Positions 45,742 through 56,784 of a stretch of DNA of 64,000 nucleotides are shown here, one piece after another. Below the pieces are notes generated by a model, which was given only the letters and a program-made list of their open reading frames with translations, did not search any database and had not been told where the DNA came from. The position numbers and the translations under genes are program-made. Source of the DNA: Chlorops oryzae (taxonomy: Eukaryota > Arthropoda > Insecta > Diptera > Chloropidae); assembly GCA_020466095.1 (NCBI GenBank), contig CM035809.1, positions 1,796,798-1,860,797 on the forward strand, given 5' to 3'. How positions within the stretch are numbered: position 1 is the stretch's first letter; each line of letters begins with the position of its first letter.

Positions 45742-47863
45742 TGTTGCCGCGGCCGCATCAATTTTAAACAACCGAACGTAAGGGTTTTAGCTCTTTATTC
45801 TATTTAACTTTACTAAACCTGCGTTACTTCTTCGCGAAAAATATACAATTAACTTAAAATTTATGCTTATTAATTAGTTTGGAATGTTCATAAGTCGTTA
45901 ACAAATTAAGCTCGTGCAAGAAAATAGGGGGAAAAAAAATACAAAATGAAATTTAACCAGAGAACGGTAAATTAAGAAAGAAGAAGAGGAACTTAAACTT
46001 TGTCAAACGCCCGATCGTCTTTAAAGTCAATGCGCGACTAGTTTGAACGTTTATTTTCCACTCGCTGGTTTTATGAGTACCGCTACGGTCTGCAGACGGT
46101 GGTAACAATGTCATCATATGTTTCGTCGTATGAATAAATAATTTCGTTGCAAACCTGAATTGCATGCATCAGACTATAATTTTCTAAAACTAAATTCCGG
46201 ACTTAGCCTCATGGAAGTTATTTTTCGAGCTTGGTCACGTTATTCGTGCATCAGAGAATTCTCTAAGGTTTTTAACTTTGCATACTTTAAGGTGCTCTGC
46301 TAATGACATTCCATAACCACACTTTTTCTAAACAAGAAAAATTTATGCGTATAGGTATTAAGTTATGAATAAAACATCATAATTTTTATTTGATCGAGGG
46401 TGCGTGAAAAATATAAGGGGTAGAATGTTAGATTTCACCATATATCTTTAAGGGCACCTTAGTTTTGGTTTGAGGAAAGTCGAAATTTCAATTATACATT
46501 TTCATAACATGAAAGCATTCACTCTATGTATTTGGTTTCTGTCATTCATAAAAGCAAAATAAATTGGAAAAATTTTGAAACACTTTTGCAACCACTTCCT
46601 TATTAAAATACTCCTTTTTAGTTTCATAACGAAAGTTTTTATAACCAAAACCCAGAATTATATTTTTAAAGCCAGAATTATATTTTCAGTTTGTTACAAC
46701 TAAGTTTATGTAACTTCCTTATGCAACTATAAATTTAGTTGCAACAGGCTCCGCCTCTTGGGCTTTTTTGATTCCATAAGCGTTACAGTAACATCTCAGT
46801 GATCACTTTGAAACTATGCATTTGTTTCATAAGCGTTGCATAATGCCTTATGTAACAACCGGTCATTAAGCCACACATGCTTGCATATATGAGCGTTCGT
46901 CACTAGACATAACCATAAACAGCTGTGTTTATAAAAATTGACTTATTTCTTGACCCTTATAATATGCTTTTGGAATATTTTAAGAGTCAAAAAAGCATTT
47001 TTTCGGAAGCATACTTATTACTTCAATAATTGTTACATAAACGGCTTTGCAACCTATTTGCAACTTACAAAGTGGAAGTTCCGAAGAGAAGTTACTGCAA
47101 CTATTTTAAAACATCATAGCTCCACCCATTTTGACACAAAAAGTTCATGCAATTAAATTTAGTTTTTCAAACCGCTTGTGTAACTTAAGTAGTTGTTCAT
47201 AACAACTTTGCATCATCTATGCAACTGAGCATGTTTTTTGAAACGTCTATGCACCCCTTATGCAACAAGAATAATTTTTTTTCCTTTAAGAGATGTTACA
47301 ATGTGCCACTAGGGAACTGTAAAGGCCTCGTATGTATGTACGGTATCTTTATAACATACATATCATATTAGGTGGATTTGCGATGTGCTTGCGAAATTCA
47401 ATGATTTCAAGGATTCATGAATCAAACAGGATCATGAACGCAGGATTCATGAATACTACGGGCATGCGTGCTTGTTTTCACAACTGGGAACTGCAATGTT
47501 TGCGTATACGTAATGATATATTTTTTTCAAAATAACATTGCTCATACGTCAGGTATTCACTAATAGCAGGGGCACATAAAATACGCCGAACGTCAGCCGT
47601 CAACGATTTTGACTGAGAGGTAAATTGAATAACAGTGCTACTTTTCAGCTTTGTCACATTCGGTGTATCTCCGTCAACGCAACGTACAAATGTTGGGAAC
47701 TTTAAGTTTTTGACGTACGTCGATTATGGTAGTTTGACAGCTGTTTTTGCTGCTTTGTTAATTTGTAAAATAGTTTAATCATTTGATATGCAGTGTTATG
47801 GCAATAAAAATTGAGGGCAAACTAATTGAGACTGCAAAAATGTTCCCTAAAAATTATTTATAT
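45742..47863 (-). repeat. 3' LTR of BEL/Pao element (left copy)
   Basis: It starts TGTTGCCGCGGCCGC and matches 52475-54597 almost base for base; I noticed about five differences, three of them one-base changes in T-runs. On the element's strand it ends ...GCGGCAACA. Its right edge stops about 10 bases short of the other copy, at TTTATAT (47863), where it joins integrase sequence directly, so a deletion removed the LTR's first bases. ORFs inside it occur in both copies but encode nothing recognisable. Confidence 0.85.
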
Positions 47864-48348
47864 AGAAATGGGCCGAAAAAATCGATGCCGACGTAGGTGA
47901 ACGGCCTTTGGTATGTGCCTAGTCGGGCTGGTGGTAGTGGTGCCATTTGTTGTTCCTGAGGCATCGCTTCAGATATTTTGCACCGCTGACATGCCGCTCG
48001 TACGCTTTTATACAGCACGCGTAACTTTGATATATAGAACCTGTTTCTGATTGCGTTAATGGACGCTTCGTGCAGCAGATGATGGTTTTTTTCGTGATAG
48101 GAATGAACTAGCAAGTGCGTTACCGTGTGGTTCCTCGGCAAAATTATGACATGTTCGTTGTCGGTTAGACGCTCGAGTCGAGAACGTGCTCTGATGACGC
48201 CATTGTCTAGGTAAACTAGGAAACTAGGTAAATTTAGGGATTTTAGTACTGATTTTTTGTTTACATTCTTACCGCGCTGTAAAGCGAGTATCTCATCTCG
48301 AAACCCATCTCTCTGTGCCTCACGGAAGAGAAGAAATTTTGCCTTCAA
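47864..48348 (-). pseudogene. BEL integrase N-terminal part
   Basis: The minus-strand ORF from 48348 carries the integrase zinc-binding domain (HLLVHSYHEKNHH, later CQRCKI) and the start of the catalytic core, YVGIDFFGPF, which includes the first Asp of the DDE triad. It is cut after FFGPF at the LTR junction, so the other two catalytic acids and the C-terminal domain are absent and no strand-transfer activity is possible. It is in another frame than the RNase H ORF, with the shift near an AAAATTT run at about 48335. Confidence 0.85.
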
Positions 48349-49354
48349 TTATATCTGTAGTCATTCCAGCGTCGCTAACATTTTTGATACGGGCTCGTAG
48401 CTTCTCGATATAAAGTAGAAAATTTGCCACAGCTCGATATAACCTCCTCCAGTTTGAAAAGTATGCCACGTTCGGCTGAAGTGATTTTACGTAGGTTTCG
48501 TGCAGCAAGACATGCCGCACTTCAGGCACGGCTTCCTCTCCGATATCTTCACAGCGTGGCCAATGTTCGTCTTCTTTCCAAAGGAATTGCGGGCCCTTGA
48601 ACCAGACGGCGTAATCGTTGTTCCTTGAATCTTTCGTAGCTAGATCGGCTACATTTTGCTTTGATGGCACCCCATGCCATTGGTTTATGCTGGTGTGTTC
48701 CAATATTTCACCAACGCGGAACATGACGAATTGCTGCAGGCGTTTCGGGTCCATACGAAGCCATCTTAACACAGTTTTAGAGTCTGTCCAGTAGAAGCAG
48801 GACTCCGCTGGGATTTTAATGGTGCGTCTAATCCGTTGAGCAAGCTTAGTTCCGGTTACAGCAGCTTGCAGCTCCAAACGTGGTATTGACAGTGGTTTTA
48901 AAGGAGCCACTTTAGTTTTGGACGCTGCAAGGGCGATGTCGACTTCCCCATGACTTTGGACTCGAATGAAACTTATTGCTGCATATGCCTCCTCTCCTGC
49001 GTCAACAAAGGTATGTAGTTGTACCTTCTCAGCTTCTTTGAACAGTGCGCTGTACCGCCTAGGGATTGCTACTGCAGAGATTTCTGTTAGTGTTTGTTTC
49101 CAGCGCAGCCAAATCCTGAACAATTCATCAGTTAGACAGTCGTCCCAACCTATTTCAGATCGCCAGACCTTTTGGAGTAGGATTTTGAGTTTTATAGTGT
49201 AACACGAGATGAATCCCAATGGGTCGAAGAGCGACATCAAGACTTGCAGAAGCTCTCGTTTTGTAGGGACGACCGTGCTCTCCACTACGTTTCGTTTAAG
49301 TCTTGCGAATCTGTAATGGTACTTAAAGAGATCAGTATCAGGCTCCCAATACAT
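48320..49354 (-). pseudogene. BEL pol: RT connection and RNase H region
   Basis: A 344-codon ORF starting YWEPDTDLFKYHYRF, the segment after Pao-type RT. LFDPLGFISCYTIKLKILLQ and a Peptidase_A17/RNase H-like stretch follow, with FVDAGEEAYAAISF and FYWTDSKTVLRWL supplying the expected Asp residues. It then runs VPSKQNVADLATK into the pre-integrase linker. It overlaps the RT ORF by 17 bases in a different frame, so one base has been gained or lost around 49345. Confidence 0.85.
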
Positions 49355-50310
49355 ACCTAATATCTTTTCGGCTGCGCTGATTTCGAATGGCTTCTGTGCT
49401 GCTTGGTCCTCTCCATTGAGCTGATTTGCAATTTCTGTGGCATTGAATGTTGAATCCTGCAGCCTGGTGAATTCTTTTCACGTCGTTTGCCAGTTGAAGA
49501 GCTTCATGGGCTGAGTCGGCGCTGTCGATGAAGTCGTCGACGTAATGAGAAGTTTTGATGGCCTTTACTGCCCGAGGATACTGCTTTTCAAATAATTCCG
49601 CGTTCGCATTCCGAACGTAATGTGCGATAAATGGCGCGCAGTTTAGCCCAAATGTAAGTGCGTCCATTACGTATACATCGGGTTTTTTCTGTTGGTCATG
49701 GTATTCGCTCCATAAGAAACGCTGCACATGCACGTCCTCTCTTCGCACCCGTATCTGGTGAAACATTTCCGCAATGTCGGCGCATATAGCGACTTCGCCG
49801 ATGCGAAAAGACGATAGTATGTCCATGAGAGGCGTCAATAAGTCAGGCCCAGTGAGGAGAAAATCGTTGAGTGATAATCCTTTCGATTTCGCTGCCGCGT
49901 CCCAGACCAGCCGAACACGGTTTGGCTTGTTTGGGTTGACTGTGGTGAAAATCGGCAGGTACCATACTCGCTGCGGTGTTTCTAGTAGCTCCTCTTTCGT
50001 CAGTTTTCTGGCGTATCCTTTGTTAAGCAGATTATTTATTTCTCGCAGCATTTGCTCTCTCTGGCTAGGATTTTTCTTAAATTTACGGTGCAGGCAGGCC
50101 AGTCGATGATATGCCGTTGAAAAGCTGTCCGGCATCTCCGTTTTACCTTCTTTCCATGGTAAACCTACTTCGTATCTACCACCAAGTTGCTTGGAAGTGG
50201 CATCAAGAATTTCCAGAGCGCGCTCATCCTCCTTTGAGAGAAACGTTTTAGGTTCCGATTCCAGATCGAAGAAATTTTTGAGAGCGATGTCGAGTTGATT
50301 GTGACGCTCC
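49338..50310 (-). pseudogene. BEL pol: reverse transcriptase
   Basis: The first AUG is at 50135, but the frame is open and family-like upstream to about 50310 (FFDLESEPKTF, GGRYEVGLPW). RT motifs of the Pao type follow: VRLVWDAAAKSKG, LLTPLMDILSSFR, AICADIAEMFHQI, TFGLNCAPFIAHY and the catalytic YVDD in TSHYVDDFIDS. All key residues look intact. The frame ends at about LGA* where the family normally continues into LG-WxP, which is found in the next ORF. Confidence 0.9.
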
Positions 50311-50316
50311 TCGCAG

Positions 50317-51768
50317 CTACATGTGTGTATGTATATTTAAGTAGTTTTCCTTAACATGAGTATTTACACATCCTTGCACGGCCCAACCCAAACGAGTTTT
50401 TGAAGCGATTAGTTGATGTTGTGAACCTTCGCGGACTCGTAATGGCATCGCCAGCTTCCAGTTATCTGCTCCGATGAGGATTGTAGGCTTAGCATTCAGG
50501 TATGATTTTATGGGCAGTCCCTTCAAATACTCGTATTTTGAGGTTAGCTCCTGTATGCAAATACTCTGTTCCGGCAATACGAGATCTTTTACGGTACGAA
50601 CATCATGGAGTATGAACTGTTTTCCGTTGAAGGCGTTTTCAATCTTTATAGAGGCCCGTCGGCTCGTAGATTCGCGTCGAATCGCGTCGCTTGTCCAACG
50701 TAAACACAAGGGCTCCTCCACACCAGAAATATTTAGCTTTCTAAAGATTTCTTCGTCTACAAGAGTGACTGAAGACCCTTCATCCAGGAATGCATACGTC
50801 TCAAGGATTCTTGAGCCGGCAAGGAGTTTAACAGGCAATATACGAAACAGTACGCCGTTCTGCAAGCTATGCGTATTCACCTTTTCGGCCTCATTGGTGT
50901 TAGTAAGCTGCTGATGTTTTGAATCTCCCGACGCATGCAACAGGGGGTGGTGTCGAGCCTTGCAGTTTGCTACGGTGCACTCCTTGCTGCTAAAACATTT
51001 ACGCCGATGACATTTTAAGCAATGACGACAAATTTTGTTAGCTTTCACTACCTCCTCTCTTTCGCTGGTAGACATGCTTAGAAATCGATCGCATTTCGCA
51101 AGCTTGTGTTGTCCTTTGCATATGACGCATACGCTGCCTGGTTCATCTTTTGCTGCATGCACGTTCACTTGAGCGTTTTTCTTCGTGGCGGCCGGTGTAA
51201 CTACTGTTGAGGCAGCTTCAGCTAGTGCATATAACCAGTTGCTGAAAGTTATTAAAGCCGGATTACCACCTTTTGGCTGCATCACCCATGCCAGCTTGTA
51301 GTGCGTCGGCAGCTTGTCCACCAGCTCCTTAACTAACATTGGGTTGCTTAGGTGCTCATGAAGCTTACACGCTTCCATCGTGGCGCAAATGTTCTTGACG
51401 GCAAGTCCGAATTCTATCAGTGTCTCTAGTTTGTCTTTGAGTGTTGGCATTTGGCGCGCCTTCTCTACCATTCTCTCCACGATAAGCTCTGCCCTGCCGA
51501 AATACATCTTCAGGGTTTGGATGACCTCGGGCACCATAGACGGAATTAAAAGCATTCGAAAATCCTCCCACGCTCGTTGTGTTTTCGTAGCTGCTAATAT
51601 AGAGCGGCCACTATTCCGGATCTCCATAAAATGCGGGAAGATCTTTTGGCAGTATCTGCCTTGCAGCGATTTGAGCAGCAGTTGGTCTGTGCATTTCATG
51701 TAAGTTCGATGCGAAATTAATTGGCTCAACTGAATTACCAGTATTATCGCATTGTGCGAGTATTTCAT
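50317..51768 (-). pseudogene. BEL Gag core, zinc knuckles and protease
   Basis: Family homology starts near 51540 (MVPEVIQTLKMYFGRAELIV, DUF1759-type Gag); the first about 70 codons are an out-of-frame read-in. Two zinc-binding segments follow: CVICKGQHKLAKC, then CRHCLKCHRRKC with RHHPLLH. A DUF1758-type aspartic protease comes next, whose active site reads AFLDEGSSVTLVD, with Asp-Glu-Gly where Asp-Ser/Asp-Gly is common. It ends KTRLGWAVQG, the usual lead-in to RT, then shifts frame. A stretch normally present between the two Gag parts is missing near 51560. Confidence 0.85.
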
Positions 51769-52426
51769 ATTTACGTTGCAAATACGTTTGTCGCAACAAG
51801 TTCTCCTCTTCTAGCATTTCTAATTGTAATTGAATTTGTTTTGAAATGCTTTGCACGTCTTCACGTTGTTTCATTGCAGCTGTTGCGTTTTCAGTGTTGT
51901 TAACCGCGCCGATTTGAAAAGAGGGATTTTTAGAGCTCGTTGCGTTTACGCATTGTCTTTCTGTTTGCAGCGACGGATATTCTGCTCTCTTTTGAAGGTT
52001 GTTTCCATTTGCCTTTGTTGTTAGTAAATTTGGGAAGAATAACGGGTCGTATGTTGTTGTTGCGGTACGTTTTGGAATCGCGCCACTCGCTGTTGTCGAA
52101 GCCGTTATAGGACGACTCAAGGTTATTAGGCTAGACGTCACAACTGTACTTGGCGCCTCTTCTGGTGCCTGAAGATTTACTCCAATTTGTACGTTTTGTA
52201 TTTCGTCTATTCCTGATCCCAGAGGTGGTGGTTGGGTATTAGGTTGTTTGGGCGAAGATGTGCTTCTTAATATGCACCGATCACACTTCCAACTTACATC
52301 CTCCACGCTTTCGTCCACGCCGACGCAGTCGAAATGGTACCATCGATCACACGCATCGCACTGAACCATCCGATCTTTCTCTTCTTCGGTGCACTTTAGG
52401 CATATAGGTCCTTCTTGCCTCGCCAT
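51611..52426 (-). CDS. BEL Gag N-terminal part with PHD finger
   Basis: The AUG (52426) lies 48 bases inside the LTR. Residues 9-51 form a C4HC3 PHD finger: C9, C12, C23, C26, H31, C34, C48, C51. The order MVQCDACDRWYHFDCVGV then W46 resembles PHDs of TAF3/ING type, and W29 sits where those proteins have a methyl-lysine cage Trp. A Pro/Thr/Asn-rich linker (about 52-165) and a coiled-coil-like Gln/Glu-rich segment (about 190-235) follow, then the start of the Gag core (LPAFYGDP). A TAG at 51611 replaces a sense codon, and the Gag core continues in frame for about 20 codons before a deletion. Chromatin reading is inference from residue pattern only. Confidence 0.85.
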   Translation of the reverse strand: MARQEGPICLKCTEEEKDRMVQCDACDRWYHFDCVGVDESVEDVSWKCDRCILRSTSSPKQPNTQPPPLGSGIDEIQNVQIGVNLQAPEEAPSTVVTSSLITLSRPITASTTASGAIPKRTATTTYDPLFFPNLLTTKANGNNLQKRAEYPSLQTERQCVNATSSKNPSFQIGAVNNTENATAAMKQREDVQSISKQIQLQLEMLEEENLLRQTYLQRKYEILAQCDNTGNSVEPINFASNLHEMHRPTAAQIAARQILPKDLPAFYGDPE

Positions 52427-52474
52427 TTTTACGAGTTTTTCGCGACAATTTATTTTTATAAAAGTTTAAGCGTT

Positions 52475-54607
52475 TGTTGCCGCGGCCGCATCAATTTTAA
52501 ACAACCGAACGTAAGGGTTTTAGCTCTTTATTCTATTTAACTTTACTAAACCTGCGTTACTTCTTCGCGAAAAATATACAATTAACTTAAAATTTATGCT
52601 TATTAATTAGTTTGGAATGTTCATAAGTCGTTAACAAATTAAGCTCGTGCAAGAAAATAGGGGGAAAAAAAATACAAAATGAAATTTAACCAGAGAACGG
52701 TAAATTAAGAAAGAAGAAGAGGAACTTAAACTTTGTCAAACGCCCGATCGTCTTTAAAGTCAATGCGCGACTAGTTTGAACGTTTATTTTCCACTCGCTG
52801 GTTTTATGAGTACCGCTACGGTCTGCAGACGGTGGTAACAATGTCATCATATGTTTCGTCGTATGAATAAATAATTTCGTTGCAAACCTGAATTGCATGC
52901 ATCAGACTATAATTTTCTAAAACTAAATTCCGGACTTAGCCTCATGGAAGTTATTTTTCGAGCTTGGTCACGTTATTCGTGCATCAGAGAATTCTCTAAG
53001 GTTTTAACTTTGCATACTTTAAGGTGCTCTGCTAATGACATTCCATAACCACACTTTTTCTAAACAAGAAAAATTTATGCGTATAGGTATTAAGTTATGA
53101 ATAAAACATCATAATTTTTATTTGATCGAGGGTGCGTGAAAAATATAAGGGGTAGAATGTTAGATTTCACCATATATCTTTAAGGGCACCTTAGTTTTGG
53201 TTTGAGGAAAGTCGAAATTTCAATTATACATTTTCATAACATGAAAGCATTCACTCTATGTATTTGGTTTCTGTCATTCATAAAAGCAAAATAAATTGGA
53301 AAAATTTTGAAACACTTTTGCAACCACTTCCTTATTAAAATACTCCTTTTTAGTTTCATAACGAAAGTTTTTTATAACCAAAACCCAGAATTATATTTTT
53401 TAAAGCCAGAATTATATTTTCAGTTTGTTACAACTAAGTTTATGTAACTTCCTTATGCAACTATAAATTTAGTTGCAACAGGCTCCGCCTCTTGGGCTTT
53501 TTTGATTCCATAAGCGTTACAGTAACATCTCAGTGATCACTTTGAAACTATGCATTTGTTTCATAAGCGTTGCATAATGCCTTATGTAACAACCGGTCAT
53601 TAAGCCACACATGCTTGCATATATGAGCGTTCGTCACTAGACATAACCATAAACAGCTGTGTTTATAAAAATTGACTTATTTCTTGACCCTTATAATATG
53701 CTTTTGGAATATTTTAAGAGTCAAAAAAGCATTTTTTCGGAAGCATACTTATTACTTCAATAATTGTTACATAAACGGCTTTGCAACCTATTTGCAACTT
53801 ACAAAGTGGAAGTTCCGAAGAGAAGTTACTGCAACTATTTTAAAACATCATAGCTCCACCCATTTTGACACAAAAAGTTCATGCAATTAAATTTAGTTTT
53901 TCAAACCGCTTGTGTAACTTAAGTAGTTGTTCATAACAACTTTGCATCATCTATGCAACTGAGCATGTTTTTTGAAACGTCTATGCACCCCTTATGCAAC
54001 AAGAATAATTTTTTTTCCTTTAAGAGATGTTACAATGTGCCACTAGGGAACTGTAAAGGCCTCGTATGTATGTACGGTATCTTTATAACATACATATCAT
54101 ATTAGGTGGATTTGCGATGTGCTTGCGAAATTCAATGATTTCAAGGATTCATGAATCAAACAGGATCATGAACGCAGGATTCATGAATACTACGGGCATG
54201 CGTGCTTGTTTTCACAACTGGGAACTGCAATGTTTGCGTATACGTAATGATATATTTTTTTCAAAATAACATTGCTCATACGTCAGGTATTCACTAATAG
54301 CAGGGGCACATAAAATACGCCGAACGTCAGCCGTCAACGATTTTGACTGAGAGGTAAATTGAATAACAGTGCTACTTTTCAGCTTTGCCACATTCGGTGT
54401 ATCTCCGTCAACGCAACGTACAAATGTTGGGAACTTTAAGTTTTTGACGTACGTCGATTATGGTAGTTTGACAGCTGTTTTTGCTGCTTTGTTAATTTGT
54501 AAAATAGTTTAATCATTTGATATGCAGTGTTATGGCAATAAAAATTGAGGGCAAACTAATTGAGACTGCAAAAATGTTCCCTAAAAATTTTTTATATCCG
54601 TACAACA
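52475..54607 (-). repeat. 5' LTR of BEL/Pao element (right copy)
   Basis: About 2133 bp. On the element's strand it starts TGTTGTACGG and ends CCGCGGCAACA, giving TGTTG/CAACA terminal inverted repeats. It is nearly identical to 45742-47863. The part 53640-54055 is homologous to the older fragment at 43480-45230. It should carry the element's promoter, but I cannot point to a reliable TATA or initiator. Confidence 0.85.
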
Positions 54608-55505
54608 TATTTTATGTGCACCTGCTATTACAATTTCTTCATATCTCGAGAGCGCATCGAACGATTTCGTGCAAACTAAAAGGCTGCGAACAAACCGGAT
54701 CAAACGAAACATTTTCATTTCGTTAGTCAAGAATATGGTTTTGATTCCAGAACTCACCAAGCGAAACTCAAAGTCAATATCAAAACGTTTTGTTTTCATG
54801 TTTTGCTCGGTGTGTTCGAATCAAAACGAACGGGCCACTTACGATGCGTGCACACCGGATCAAGCGAAACGTTTTCTTTTCCTTAAGAAAGTGTCCCAAC
54901 AAAGCAAAATAGAGAAATTTTACTAGCATTTAGTCTATTCGACCTATTTTACCGACTTTTGTTAAATTTATAAATGAAAACCGCCCTTTTTCAGGGCCTG
55001 GAAGTCTCGCTGTTGCATCGTTCCGTGACGTTAAGGCTGGGCTTTACGATCGCTGCTATTGCGAACCTTTCGAAGGGCTTAGATTATCGTAACTCAACAA
55101 TCGTTGTCGAAAGGTAATCGACGGGTATTGGTCGATTTAACAGTGATCGTAAACAACTAATTTTAGTATGCGTGAACCCTATACTATGAATTAGTTTAAA
55201 TAAGTTTAGACTTTACGCCAAAAATTTTTGGAGTGTGTGTGAGCCCTCATAATAAGGTCATTCAGGAGTCCAATATGAAGGTACTTCCCTTCTATCGAAG
55301 GTTGTCCCGTATGAGGTCGAAATCATATAGCAAACCCCATATTACAGCCCCCCAAATTTTGCTAACTTTTTTTCAATTTCCCTTTTTGGATTTCCGCGTC
55401 TTACCATGTTAATTTTCCCTACTTCCAATTTCCCTGTGTGAGATTTGAGCCTCGGAACTCTCGCTTTCTAGTCGATTGGATTTTTTTTTTCGTTAATAAG
55501 CTTAA
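54608..55505. other. Unassigned DNA with a degenerate direct repeat
   Basis: ACCGGATCAAACGAAAC (about 54695) and ACCGGATCAAGCGAAAC (about 54858) repeat about 160 bp apart within similar surroundings. At 54949 TACCGACTTTTGTTAAATTT matches the inside of the hAT element at 18392-20184, so a fragment of that family is present. No gene. Confidence 0.5.
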
Positions 55506-55696
55506 AGGGCATTTCCATGAGAAACTGTCCCACCCGTCACAGCCATTCTGAGCACAAATTGTGTAATCAGTGCCTAACGATTGTTAAACGTTTTAAAAAT
55601 TTAAATCCTTGAGAATTATATCCCTTTTTCAATTATTATGAGCTGAAACTTTGAAAATGGATGTCACGGGTGGGACCGTATTCATGAAATTGCCCT
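55506..55696. mobile_element. MITE, second copy of the 10084-10273 family
   Basis: The ends AGGGCATTTCCATGA and the complement TCATGAAATTGCCCT enclose the shared core (CAGCCATTCTGAGCA; GTCACGGGTGGGACCG). Inner arms TCCCACCCGTCAC and GTGAC-type complement extend the TIR to about 35 bp. TAAA lies next to both ends. Non-coding, about 190 bp. Confidence 0.8.
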
Positions 55697-56750
55697 AAAG
55701 TTAAATTCTATTTTATTTTGTTTTTCTTATTTTCTGGTTCATTTTGGTCTCATATACATATATGTATTAATGGTATTAGTCGATTTCTATATATTTCGTT
55801 GGGACTCAATATCTGGACTATGTAAATTGCTGACACTAAAGCGCTTAATGCATGTTTACATAGTGATTTTTACTAATCTTAATATTTCGGTTACATTTAG
55901 AAGTCTATAATTACGATTATTATGAATATATTGTATTAGCCTCCTATTTTCTATATATTTCAGATCCATTGCGGACTCACATATCTGAGAACTAATTTTA
56001 TGCTTGCTGGGACATCGCTAAAGCGCTTAAGTAGAAAAATTCGAATATCTCAAAACAGGAATTTTTGTCTAAATCCATTCTTCCATATTGCCACAGATAT
56101 ATTTAGGACTATGAAATAATGAACAAAAATATCCAAAAATATTTCATGACGATCTGGACTACTATTGCTCGCATATCTTTCAATCCTAAATTTCTCTTAT
56201 CGAATACATATGACTGAGTGAGGAAATAGCTAACGTTTGGTCTGAATCATATAATTCGAATCGATTTGCCATAGCATAACGGTTCATAGACCTTTCTAAT
56301 GATCCTTAGCGCAGTCATGCTTAAGTTTTAAAATATAATTACAATCCGAAAATGAACGTTCATTCCGGCGACACAATGTCTAACGGAAATTAACGAAACT
56401 TCTTACATTTAAAGCGCTCGAAACTTTCACTCGACACTTAAGGCGAATGTCAGTAACCTTCACATTTGGCAATCGAATGAATGTGTTAGAATGAGAACGC
56501 AGTGAGTAAACAAAATTTCCACTCAAAATTATTTCTCGGATTCGAAAAGAAAAAAATGAGAATAGCTCGAAGAAAACTAAGACCATAGGCCGCAGAACTT
56601 CGCGTTCTTGAAAATTTTATAAATCACTCAAAGGATGTGAGACCAAAAAAGGAAAAACAAATGAGAAGTCTCCAGAGAGCGAGAGAACGAACAAAAAGAG
56701 TGACTGCGACTTTTTCGAATTGAGTTTTCTGCGAAGTTTAGAGGTTCAAA
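55697..56750. other. Unassigned DNA
   Basis: No gene or element is supported. Two similar ATATATTTC..GGACT stretches (about 55790 and 55955) suggest an old local duplication. Confidence 0.4.
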
Positions 56751-56784
56751 TCAGTTTCGGAATAACGTTCGTGCGCGCGTGTCA
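56751..56784 (+). promoter_or_regulatory. Candidate TATA-less core promoter (Inr + DPE-like)
   Basis: TCAGTT (56751-56756) matches the insect initiator TCAKTY. Counting its A as +1, TGTCA at +28 to +32 fits four of five positions of the downstream promoter element RGWYV. The intervening GTTCGTGCGCGCGTG is typical of fly 5' untranslated sequence. A GAAAAAGTAAGG donor lies at about 56961, and the small ORF at 57320 is downstream. Sequence pattern only. Confidence 0.3.

Larger units (their letters stand above)
45742..54607 (-). mobile_element. BEL/Pao LTR retrotransposon, young but defective
   Basis: Two about 2.1-kb direct repeats (45742-47863 and 52475-54607) enclose a 4.6-kb internal region coding on the minus strand: Gag with a PHD finger, DUF1759-type Gag core, zinc knuckles, DUF1758-type protease, Pao-type RT, RNase H and integrase start. 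The right LTR is TGTTG...CAACA-bounded on the element's strand. Internal breaks: a stop and deletion in Gag, one-base frameshifts between RT, RNase H and integrase, and loss of the integrase 3' part. The left flank ATGTC is not matched after 54607, so no target duplication is seen. Only 48 bases separate LTR and the Gag ATG, and no primer-binding site could be matched to a tRNA. Confidence 0.9.

Noticed and set aside
45953..47535. ORFs repeated in both BEL LTRs (70, 72 and 67 codons)
   Set aside because: Their repetition follows from LTR identity. They have no recognisable domain and one recurs, mutated, in the diverged fragment at 43856-44092 without sign of selection.
48966..50109. Plus-strand ORFs across the BEL pol region
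   Set aside because: They are antisense shadows of the minus-strand RT and RNase H coding regions.
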